From NCBI RefSeq assembly GCF_015222005.1, contig NZ_JADFFL010000006.1, positions 266,899 through 330,898 of the forward strand: DNA of 64,000 nucleotides. Reading direction: 5' to 3'. The notes under the pieces were generated by a model, which saw only the letters and a list, made by a program, of their open reading frames with translations, was not told the origin of the DNA and did no database searches. Positions 42,287-49,684 of this stretch are shown one piece after another (the first letter of the stretch is position 1; the number at the start of each line of letters is the position of its first letter). The DNA comes from Mucilaginibacter myungsuensis (GTDB taxonomy: Bacteria > Bacteroidota > Bacteroidia > Sphingobacteriales > Sphingobacteriaceae). The translations under genes were made by a program, and so were the position numbers.

Positions 42287-43414
42287 TTATTTAATATACC
42301 TGAAATCCTGCCCCGCCTCTATTGCCAATAATGATTCATAGATCAGGCTGATCACATTGTCCACGTCCTCTTTGTGGATCATCTCTACCGTGGTGTGCAT
42401 GTAGCGCAACGGTAAAGATATCAATGCCGATGGCACGCCGCCGTTAGAGTAAGCGAAGGCGTCGGTATCGGTACCCGTAGACCTTGACGATGCCTGGCGC
42501 TGGAATGGTATTCCTGCTTTCTCGGCAGTTTGGATCAGTAATTTATTCAGGTTGTTCTGCACTGCCGGAGCGTACGACACCACCGGGCCGCGGCCGCAAG
42601 CAAGATCGCCCTGGGTGATCTTGTTGATCATCGGCGTACCGGTATCGTGCGTAACGTCGGTCACAATGGCCACGTTAGGTTTAATACGGTGGGCGATCAT
42701 CTCGGCACCACGCAGGCCGATCTCTTCCTGTACCGCGTTAACAATATATAAGCCGAATGGCAAAGTTTTGTTATTCTCTTTTAGCAAACGGGCAACCTCG
42801 GCGATCATGAAACCGCCGGCGCGGTTATCCAATGCGCGACCAACGTAGTAGCGGTCGTTCAGGATCATGAACTCATCCTCGTAAGTGATCACACAACCTA
42901 CGTGGATACCCATGGCCTCAACTTCGGCCTTAGTGATAGCACCACAATCTAAAAAAATATTCTTCAGCGATGGGGCTTCTTCTTTCTCGCCACCCAAACG
43001 GGTGTGAATGGCTGGCCAGCCGAATACAGCTTTTACAATGCCTTTATCGGTATGGATATTCACACGTTTTGACGGCGCTATCTGATGGTCGGATCCGCCA
43101 TTACGGATCACATAGATCAAGCCATCGTTAGTGATATAGTTAACAAACCATGATATCTCATCGGCATGGGCTTCTATCACTACTTTGTATTCGGCTTGCG
43201 GGTTGATCACGCCTACCGCCGTACCGTAGTTATCTACATAATATTCATCTACATAAGGCTTGATCTGGTCGATCCACAATTGCTGGCCCATGTACTCAAA
43301 GCCGGTCGGCGATGGGTTATTAATATATCTTTCAAAGAAAGCAACGGATGCTTCGGTAACCACAGGTACGTGTGGCTTTTTGTCTTTTTTATCTTCAGGA
43401 GTTTGTTCTGCCAT
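42287..43414 (-). CDS. M42-family metallo-aminopeptidase
   Basis: A 375-residue cytosolic zinc or cobalt peptidase of the FrvX/DAP type. Metal ligands and catalytic residues are in EAHADEISWFV (first His-Ala-Asp), RALDNRAGGFM, VQEEIGLRGAE, TDVTHDTG and the late RYMHTTVEMI. Family members form large tetrahedral complexes that trim peptides. An N-terminal extension, AEQTPEDKKDKKPHVPV, is charged and not conserved. A -7 box lies at 43444-43451. Confidence 0.9.
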   Translation of the reverse strand: MAEQTPEDKKDKKPHVPVVTEASVAFFERYINNPSPTGFEYMGQQLWIDQIKPYVDEYYVDNYGTAVGVINPQAEYKVVIEAHADEISWFVNYITNDGLIYVIRNGGSDHQIAPSKRVNIHTDKGIVKAVFGWPAIHTRLGGEKEEAPSLKNIFLDCGAITKAEVEAMGIHVGCVITYEDEFMILNDRYYVGRALDNRAGGFMIAEVARLLKENNKTLPFGLYIVNAVQEEIGLRGAEMIAHRIKPNVAIVTDVTHDTGTPMINKITQGDLACGRGPVVSYAPAVQNNLNKLLIQTAEKAGIPFQRQASSRSTGTDTDAFAYSNGGVPSALISLPLRYMHTTVEMIHKEDVDNVISLIYESLLAIEAGQDFRYIK

Positions 43415-43443
43415 GTTTAGCTCGCTTTAATATGGGCGATGCG

Positions 43444-43451
43444 CAAATATA
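43444..43451 (-). promoter_or_regulatory. -7 box of the M42 peptidase gene
   Basis: TATATTTG on the minus strand, 29 bases from the ATG. Further upstream GACACGAATT (43459) and AATTCGTGTC (43543) form an inverted pair. Confidence 0.5.
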
Positions 43452-43648
43452 GTAGCTGACACGAATTATCCTTAACCTCGCCACAATTTATTCGAATTTC
43501 ATTAATTGAGATATGCTTCAAAGATCCGTTCCAATTCGAGACAAATTCGTGTCGTATCATAATATCCCCTTAAACTTAGCTTGACATTCCCTCGCTAACC
43601 TTGTGGCGGAGTTTTACTTCTTCATTTTAGTTAGTTTGGGACCGATGT

Positions 43649-44092
43649 TTAGGCGATCTGAGCATCGGTTTTATTTTGCAAGGGTTTCTCCATGATCACA
43701 TAATCGAAACCGCCACGGGTGAATCCCTCACCTGTCTGTGTAAAACCTGCCTTAGCGTAAAAGTTGGTGGCAGTTACCCGGGCATTGCACCATATGTGCG
43801 TGCCGCCATTATTGATAGCTTGATCGGTGATGTATTGCAACAATTCCCTCCCTATGCCTTTGCCCTGCATGTCCTCAGCCACGGCAAATTTGCGGAACTG
43901 AAAGTCCGTGCCGTTTTGAAATAGAGAGACCACCGCCACCAGCCAGCCATTAACAAAAGCGCCGAAATGGATACCGTCCAGATCCTCGGGCATGCCCTGG
44001 GTTTGGACGCTACCGACATTAGGGTAAAGTACCTTATGGCGGAGCTTCCAGGTGAGTTCGTGGCGTATCTGTTCGATGTGGATGTCGGGCAT
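43649..44092 (-). CDS. GNAT-family N-acetyltransferase
   Basis: A 147-residue cytosolic acyl-CoA-dependent acetyltransferase. The acetyl-CoA loop is MQGKGIGRELLQYI (Q/R-x-x-G-x-G/A motif), preceded by the strand FRKFAVAED and followed by THIWCNARVTATNFYAKAGF. These are typical GNAT elements. It begins with a short helix, HIEQIRHELTWKLRHKVL. The substrate is unknown. It is divergent from the next gene with 79 bases between. Confidence 0.88.
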   Translation of the reverse strand: MPDIHIEQIRHELTWKLRHKVLYPNVGSVQTQGMPEDLDGIHFGAFVNGWLVAVVSLFQNGTDFQFRKFAVAEDMQGKGIGRELLQYITDQAINNGGTHIWCNARVTATNFYAKAGFTQTGEGFTRGGFDYVIMEKPLQNKTDAQIA

Positions 44093-44171
44093 GGCGTTAA
44101 ATATGGGGTAAAAGTGTTAAATGTAAAACCAATGTGCAATAATTAGGGTTAGGATAATATATCTTGCCCCC

Positions 44172-44876
44172 ATGAAAACGACCTTTTTAACCATTATAGC
44201 CTGCTTTTTATTTGCCGCTACCGCAACTTACGCCCAACCGATACTTAAAGGCAATGTGTCTGAATTGGGCAGCAGCAAAAAACTGACCGACGTTTTTGTG
44301 AAGGACGCCAATAACGCACGCAACATAGCACTCACCGATAAGAAAGGGAATTTCGAGATAGCCACGCAAACAGGGCACATCCTGATATTTGCCGCGCCCG
44401 GTTATATATCTGATACCCTGTACGTGACCGATATGCTGAACAAACAGATCAAGCTGAAAGTGCAGGGCATATCTTTACGTGAGGTGAACGTGACCGGCAG
44501 CCGGGTGTCATTTGATCCCCATGTAGAGTACGCCAGCGTATACACCAAAAGTAAAGTTTACCCGCTGTCGCCATCAAGCTGGTTCAGTAAAGAAGCTACG
44601 AATGCCCGCCGTTTAAAAAAATTCTTCGACCGCGAAGAGAAAGAACGCGAGATAGACATGGCATTCTCCCGTAGCAGGGTAATGACCCTGACCCCGCTTA
44701 AAGACCGCGAACTAAGCGACTTTCTGATCATGTATCGCCCAACCTACGAGTGGGTGCAAAAAAATGCCAAGGTAGAGAACGCCCTAACACTCTACATCAA
44801 CGACTCTTACAAGAAATTTATGGCCCTGCCACCAGAGAAACGGAAGCTGGATATGCGGTTAGATGAGGTGAAATAA
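44172..44876 (+). CDS. Exported protein with carboxypeptidase-like regulatory domain
   Basis: A 234-residue protein with a signal peptide (LTIIACFLFAATATYA). Residues about 25-100 form a carboxypeptidase-like regulatory domain (ILKGNVSELGSSKKLTDVFV, then KKGNFEIATQTGHILIFAAPGY). This is the same type as at the N-terminus of the two barrel proteins, but no barrel follows. The C-terminal 120 residues are charged and helical (FFDREEKEREIDMAFSRSRV). Probably periplasmic. It may be an accessory of envelope proteins. Function unknown. Confidence 0.75.
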   Translation: MKTTFLTIIACFLFAATATYAQPILKGNVSELGSSKKLTDVFVKDANNARNIALTDKKGNFEIATQTGHILIFAAPGYISDTLYVTDMLNKQIKLKVQGISLREVNVTGSRVSFDPHVEYASVYTKSKVYPLSPSSWFSKEATNARRLKKFFDREEKEREIDMAFSRSRVMTLTPLKDRELSDFLIMYRPTYEWVQKNAKVENALTLYINDSYKKFMALPPEKRKLDMRLDEVK

Positions 44877-44928
44877 ATTATTTCTTTATCCTTTCGCCTG
44901 TTCACGACATGTTGCCTAAAATGCCTTA

Positions 44929-45072
44929 AGTCGCGCTTCCCCTCTTGAAAGGGGTCAGGGGTGTGTTCTTCGGTTGCAAGGTCGGCGAAACACACACACC
45001 TATGAAAGTTTGTGCTGTATGTTCAGTTCATTGCGTCCCCTCTCGAGAGGGGAAACTTGGGCTTGTCATCTC
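44929..45072 (+). repeat. Triple-hairpin dispersed repeat, copy B
   Basis: Aligns over its whole length with copy A (39637-39779): GTCAGGGGTGTGT, TTGCAAGGTC, GCGAAA, CCTATGAAAG and CTTGGGCTTGTCATCT are shared. The outer stems have changed together (CCCCTCTCGAGAGGGG in place of CCCCGCTCGAGCGGGG). The region 44877-45123 holds nothing else. Confidence 0.85.
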
Positions 45073-45123
45073 ACTTAAAGTCCCATTGAATTTGCAAGCT
45101 TAGGATAGACCATAAACCATAGA

Positions 45124-45891
45124 TCATCTCTCTATCAACCCCTCCTCATCCTTCAACCCAACGCCCGACAACTGCCTGCTAAAAGCCTGCTGAACCAGAT
45201 ACGATATCTTTTGTGCCCCCATTTTATAAGATAACCCACCCGGGCGGATATTGGATACGCAATTGCGGGCATCATCTGTCAAACCAGGGCGCGGAGCATA
45301 AGTAAGATACGACCCAACACTATCCGCAGCGCTTAATCCCGGGCGTTCGCCAATGAGGATGATGGTCAGTTTGGCTTGTAGGGCATGGCCAATATGGTCG
45401 GCTAAGGCTACGCGGGCTTGCTCGGCTAAGCAGATGGGACCGATCACTAAGCCTTGCGCTTGCAATAAAGGGATCAGTTTATTTAAAAGCGGGGCGGTAT
45501 GGTGGTTGATACCGCTTGCCGATAGGCCATCTGCAATAATGATGGAAATATCGGCCGGGTGTTCGCCGTAGGGCGTTAATATTTCTGCGGATGTGGGATG
45601 TAATAGCCGCCCAAGGTCAGGCCGTTGCAGGTATTGGGCGCGGTTGGCGGACATGCTTTTTACTTGCAGTATTACAAGCTCAAATACTTTCAGATCATCT
45701 GTTAATTTATCTACAGCCAGTTCGGCATAAACAGCATCCCGCGCGTGGGCGTGGGCCATGTTAAAGTGGAGTAGTTGTTCGGTCGGTAAGCTGCTGCCGG
45801 TGCGGCCTAAAGCGATCCTCGCCTGTGTAAACTCCTGCAAAGGCAGCCATGGATCTGTCGACGGTGGCGTGTAACGTTTTATTTTATCCAT
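45124..45891 (-). CDS. eutC: Ethanolamine ammonia-lyase small subunit
   Basis: A 255-residue subunit of the adenosylcobalamin-dependent lyase that turns ethanolamine into acetaldehyde and ammonia. Family motifs are FTQARIALGRTGSSLPT, FNMAHAHARDAV, ADGLSASGINHH, LIGERPGLSAADSVGSYLTY and CVSNIRPGGLSY; they form the cobalamin-facing region. Its start overlaps the end of eutB by 13 bases, suggesting translational coupling. No eutA reactivase or shell-protein gene is present in the window. Confidence 0.94.
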   Translation of the reverse strand: MDKIKRYTPPSTDPWLPLQEFTQARIALGRTGSSLPTEQLLHFNMAHAHARDAVYAELAVDKLTDDLKVFELVILQVKSMSANRAQYLQRPDLGRLLHPTSAEILTPYGEHPADISIIIADGLSASGINHHTAPLLNKLIPLLQAQGLVIGPICLAEQARVALADHIGHALQAKLTIILIGERPGLSAADSVGSYLTYAPRPGLTDDARNCVSNIRPGGLSYKMGAQKISYLVQQAFSRQLSGVGLKDEEGLIER

Positions 45892-47267
45892 AGCCTGTCA
45901 AAGTTTTGCCAGATCTCTTTTTGTTTCAGGGCCGATAATTGGCCATGCTCGTCGGTGATACCTTGCCGCATCAGCCAAGCTTCAAATTCAGGGGCGGGGC
46001 GCAAACCCAAGGTTTGTCGGAGATATAAAGCATCGTGGAACGATGCCGACTGATAGTTCAGCATAATATCATCAGCGCCGGGCACACAAATAATAAAATT
46101 GCAGCCGGCCACACCAAGGAGGGTTGTTAGGTTATCCATATCATCCTGGTCAGCTTCGGCGTGGTTGGTGTAGCAGGCATCCACACCCATGGGCAGGCCC
46201 ATCAGTTTACCGCAAAAATGATCCTCTAACGCCGCGCGGATGATCTGTTTACCATCGTACAAATACTCAGGACCGATAAAGCCCACCACGGTATTTACCA
46301 GCATAGGCTTAAATTTGCGGGCGAGCGCATACGCCCTAACCTCGCAGGTTTGCTGATCTACGCCGTGGTGTGCATTGGCCGATAGCGAACTACCCTGACC
46401 CGTCTCAAAATACATCACGTTGTTGCCGATCGTGCCACGATCTAAAGCTAAGGTCGCTTCATAGGCCTCCGCTATCAACGATAAATTCACGCCGAAACTG
46501 GTATTGGTCTTTTCGGTCCCGCCGATAGATTGAAAACAGAGATCCACGGGGGCTTTACGGTTCACCAAATCCAACGTGGTGGTAATATGGCTCAGCACGC
46601 AGGATTGTGTTGGTATCTCAAAACGTTGCCGCACCTCATCTATCAAATTCAAAATATTGGCAATGGTGCCGGCATTATCGGTAGCCGGGTTAACGCCGAT
46701 CACCGCGTCGCCACTGCCGTAAAGCAGGCCGTCTATCATAGATGCGGCGATGCCTTTCGGGTCGTCGGTAGGGTGATTGGGTTGTAAACGGGTAGCTAAC
46801 CGGCCTTTCAGCCCGATCGTATTGCGGAACCTGGTGACCACCTCCCGTTTTTTTGCTACAGCTATCAAGTCCTGATTACGCATCAGCTTAGATACTGCCG
46901 CCAACATCTCAGGTGTGAAACCATTGGTCAGCTTCTCCAGCGTCGGTCCGTCGGTTTGCTCGCTCAAGAGCCAGTCGCGCAACTCACCAACGGTGAAATG
47001 ACTGATGGGGTAAAGGGCGGCAGCCGAATGTCCGTCCATGATCAAACGAGTGATCTCGTCATCCTCGTACGGGATCACAGCCTCGTTCAAAAAGTTTTTC
47101 AGGGGCACGTTAGCCAGGGCCATTTGTGCCGACACACGTTCTTCAGCACTTTGGGCTGCTACGCCGGCAAGGGCATCGCCGCTGCGGTAGGGGGTAGCTT
47201 TGGCCAGCAGGATTTTCAAGTCTGCAAACTTGTAAGTGTGGTGCCTGACCGTGTGCTGATATCCCAT
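45879..47267 (-). CDS. eutB: Ethanolamine ammonia-lyase large (catalytic) subunit
   Basis: A 462-residue TIM-barrel subunit that binds ethanolamine and, with EutC, adenosylcobalamin. Visible family blocks: GDALAGVAAQSAEERVSAQ, RLQPNHPTDDPKGIAAS, YGSGDAVIGVNPATD, FQSIGGTEKTNTSFGV, FETGQGSSLSANAHHG and MGVDACYTNHAEADQDDMDN. It lies five bases after the permease gene and overlaps eutC, so eat-eutB-eutC form one operon. Cobalamin supply is needed but no cobalamin genes or riboswitch are seen here. Confidence 0.96.
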   Translation of the reverse strand: MGYQHTVRHHTYKFADLKILLAKATPYRSGDALAGVAAQSAEERVSAQMALANVPLKNFLNEAVIPYEDDEITRLIMDGHSAAALYPISHFTVGELRDWLLSEQTDGPTLEKLTNGFTPEMLAAVSKLMRNQDLIAVAKKREVVTRFRNTIGLKGRLATRLQPNHPTDDPKGIAASMIDGLLYGSGDAVIGVNPATDNAGTIANILNLIDEVRQRFEIPTQSCVLSHITTTLDLVNRKAPVDLCFQSIGGTEKTNTSFGVNLSLIAEAYEATLALDRGTIGNNVMYFETGQGSSLSANAHHGVDQQTCEVRAYALARKFKPMLVNTVVGFIGPEYLYDGKQIIRAALEDHFCGKLMGLPMGVDACYTNHAEADQDDMDNLTTLLGVAGCNFIICVPGADDIMLNYQSASFHDALYLRQTLGLRPAPEFEAWLMRQGITDEHGQLSALKQKEIWQNFDRLWIK

Positions 47268-47272
47268 ACCGA

Positions 47273-48607
47273 TCAGGCTAAAGTTTCTTTTAAAAGGTCA
47301 TCGCTGATGGGGCGTTTATGCCTGCCGGTAGCAACGTAACCGAATAGCACCAATATCAGTCCGCCAAAAAAGTAAGCGCTTAGTAAAGGGTTGTAATAGA
47401 TGATCGATATCATACACACTGCCGACAACAGCAACGCGATACCGGGGAACACCGGAAAGAAAGGCGATACAAAAGGCCGCGGCATATCGGGTTGCTTTTT
47501 ACGGAGCACGAACAGGCTGATCATACTCATCAGGTACATGGTCAGCGCGCCTAAAACGGATAGGATGATGATCTGACTGGTGCTTTGCAAAATGAGCAAC
47601 ACCGCTATCCCGATCAGACTGCCGGTAATGGTTGCCGCATGCGGTGTTTTAAAACGTTTACCTACCGATCCTAAAAAGCCGGGCAGGTAGCCGCTGCGCG
47701 CTATGGCAAATATTTGCCTCGAATAGGCCAATACCGTCCCGTGGAACGAGGCGATCAACCCGAACAGTCCAATGCTGGTGAATAGCTTGGTCCAGGTATT
47801 GTCTTTACCCAAAACAATGCCGATCGCTTCGGGCAGGGGATAGTCTATATTAGATAGCTTGCGCCAGTCGGTAATGCCGCCTGTCAGGATGCTCACCGCG
47901 AGGGCCAAAACCACAAGGGTCGCCAGGCCGGCAATATATCCTTTGGGTACGTCGCGCTTGGGGTCGCGCACTTCTTCGGCAGTTGTCGCTACGCCTTCTA
48001 TCGCAAGGTAAAACCAAACGGCGAACGGTAAACCTGCAAAAATACCTTTCCAGCCAAAGGGCATGCCGTTGCTAAAAAAGTTACTGGTCTTAAAACTTGG
48101 GGCGATGATGCCGAGATAAAGCAACAGTTCGGCAATGGCTAAAATGGTGATCACTACCGAAAATATGGCCGACTCTTTTACGCCGATGATGTTCAATACA
48201 CTGAAGAGCAAGTAAAAAGCCAATGCCACATAAAGCACCGGTAGCTCGGGGTGTAAAAAATTGATGTAAGCGCCCAGGCTGCTGGCTATAGCAGGCGTTG
48301 CCAAAACGAAGTCTATCACGGTTGCGTAACCGGCTATTAGGCCGCCGATCGGTCCGACGGCTTTATAAGCGTAGGCGAAGGCCCCGCCCGCGTGCGGGAT
48401 GGAGGTCGTCAGTTCGGTATAGCTAAATATAAAGGTGATATAAAGGATGGTGACGATGATGGTGGCGTACAGAAAACCTAATGTCCCTGATACTGCCCAG
48501 CCATAATTCCACCCAAAATATTCGCCTGAAATGACCAACGCTACAGCAATGGCCCAAAGATGGATCGGCTTTAATACTTTTTTGAGTTGGGTATCCGCGT
48601 CGGCCAT
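47273..48607 (-). CDS. eat: Ethanolamine permease (APC superfamily)
   Basis: A 444-residue inner-membrane transporter with 12 predicted segments. The opening LKKVLKPIHLWAIAVALVIS and GEYFGWNYGW are diagnostic for the Eat ethanolamine permease group. The early PHAGGAFAYAYKAVGPIGG motif is the APC family substrate region. ATG 48607 (MADADTQLKK) is chosen; an ATG 57 bases upstream would add residues unlike the family and start within the hairpin repeat region. First gene of the eat-eutB-eutC operon. Confidence 0.93.
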   Translation of the reverse strand: MADADTQLKKVLKPIHLWAIAVALVISGEYFGWNYGWAVSGTLGFLYATIIVTILYITFIFSYTELTTSIPHAGGAFAYAYKAVGPIGGLIAGYATVIDFVLATPAIASSLGAYINFLHPELPVLYVALAFYLLFSVLNIIGVKESAIFSVVITILAIAELLLYLGIIAPSFKTSNFFSNGMPFGWKGIFAGLPFAVWFYLAIEGVATTAEEVRDPKRDVPKGYIAGLATLVVLALAVSILTGGITDWRKLSNIDYPLPEAIGIVLGKDNTWTKLFTSIGLFGLIASFHGTVLAYSRQIFAIARSGYLPGFLGSVGKRFKTPHAATITGSLIGIAVLLILQSTSQIIILSVLGALTMYLMSMISLFVLRKKQPDMPRPFVSPFFPVFPGIALLLSAVCMISIIYYNPLLSAYFFGGLILVLFGYVATGRHKRPISDDLLKETLA

Positions 48608-48664
48608 AGATGATGTTGAATATGGCTTTAAGATAGGGAAAATGTTGAAAAGGCGAAGTACCAT

Positions 48665-48856
48665 CCCGATAATTATCGGGAGCGAAATGAATGCTTCCTA
48701 CCCTCTTTGCGCTTTAGCGCAGAGAGGGTCGCGCACGAAGTGCCGCGGGGTGAGTCGACAGGTGAGCAGAGCGGTAATGCAAAGCCGACGAAATTTACTC
48801 ACCCGCTCATCGCTGCGCTGGGGCACCCTCTCTGCGCTAAAGCGCAAAGAGGGGAT
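48665..48856. repeat. Long inverted-repeat element upstream of eat
   Basis: Arms of about 30 bases (48699-48730 and 48823-48854; TACCCTCTTTGCGCTTTAGC against its near-perfect complement) enclose a second pair, GGGTGAGT/ACTCACCC. A separate perfect palindrome, CCCGATAATTATCGGG, lies at 48665-48680, adjoining the eat leader. No gene is visible in 48608-48953. Confidence 0.8.
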
Positions 48857-48891
48857 GGGAGACCTTTATTCTATCTTCGGATGTAAGGCCT

Positions 48892-48932
48892 AAAACAGCA
48901 AAGCCCGACGATGCGCCGGGCTTTGCTGTTTT
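48892..48932 (-). terminator. Intrinsic terminator of paralogue 4
   Basis: Perfect 16-base arms AAAACAGCAAAGCCCG (48892-48907) and CGGGCTTTGCTGTTTT (48917-48932) with a 9-base loop. Confidence 0.9.
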
Positions 48933-48953
48933 GAGAATTTATTAACCTATTAT

Positions 48954-49352
48954 TTATGATTTGAAGAAGAAGGCACGTTGGTTATTATCGGTGCTGTAAA
49001 CCTGAACCAATTTGTTGGTCACCTCGCCGTTAACGGTCACCTGGAAGGTGTAGTCGCCGTCCTCTAATTGAGTAAGGTCATAACCTTTTTGTGATACCGC
49101 GTCTTTTTTTGAAAGCACATCGCTCAGCATTACTTTGCCGTTAGCATCGTAGATCTTCACGCCAGTGTTAGCAGCTTCGGCCTTGTGAACGATCACTTGC
49201 ACACCACGGTCCTGAGTCAATGAGTTGAATACTACTACATTTTGTTTTTCTTTAACTTCTTTGGTCTTGTCAGCTTTATCTGCTGCGAAAGCACCGGTTG
49301 ATAATAAAGCGATACCGAAAAATAATGCTGAGGTTTTGATGATGGTTTTCAT
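48954..49352 (-). CDS. Small secreted beta-rich protein, paralogue 4 of 4
   Basis: A 132-residue exported protein, start ATG 49350-49352 (MKTIIKTSALFFGIALLSTG); an upstream in-frame extension lies in the promoter and is not used. It is very close to paralogue 3: FNSLTQDRGVQVIVHKA, GVKIYDANGKVML, QKGYDLTQLEDGDYTFQVTV and the ending RAFFFKS. It sits 7.7 kb from paralogue 3 in the opposite orientation, with the same upstream operator block, so promoter and gene moved or duplicated together. Function unknown. Confidence 0.88.
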   Translation of the reverse strand: MKTIIKTSALFFGIALLSTGAFAADKADKTKEVKEKQNVVVFNSLTQDRGVQVIVHKAEAANTGVKIYDANGKVMLSDVLSKKDAVSQKGYDLTQLEDGDYTFQVTVNGEVTNKLVQVYSTDNNQRAFFFKS

Positions 49353-49411
49353 AATATTTTGAGTTTTGATGGAGTAAATATTTTTTGTTTGTGTGTTTCT
49401 ATGATCCAAAG

Positions 49412-49574
49412 GAACGCACTATTTACCGACCTCAAAATTGATTTAGACAAGCATGGCATTAAACTCGACCAACGGGCAAAAAGCTGATATTTTGTTAAAA
49501 AGAGGTGTTTATTGACAGATACGGGCTTTGATGTGCCAGAAATGGGCGTTGGTCTATTTGGAACGGGCGTTGGT
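49412..49574 (-). promoter_or_regulatory. Operator block and core promoter of paralogue 4
   Basis: Read on the plus strand: GACAAGC (49446) and GACCAAC (49467) form one pair, and GGGCGTTGGT (49544 and 49565) forms the other. Both have exact 21-bp offsets. The second pair is a perfect 10-base repeat. AAAGCTGATA lies between. The core promoter (minus strand TTTG-N18-TTCCTTTG) is at about 49412-49441. Confidence 0.78.
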
Positions 49575-49630
49575 AGAGAAAAGCGTATGCTTACAAGCCC
49601 GGCGTGAACGATATTTTCGCCCTAAAACAA

Positions 49631-49657
49631 CAAAGGCCCCGTTTTCCGGGGCCTTTG
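49631..49657 (-). terminator. Intrinsic terminator of amt
   Basis: CAAAGGCCCC (49631-49640) pairs with GGGGCCTTTG (49648-49657) across a 7-base loop. Confidence 0.85.
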
Positions 49658-49684
49658 AAACATATAAAATTAAGAAAAACTGAA

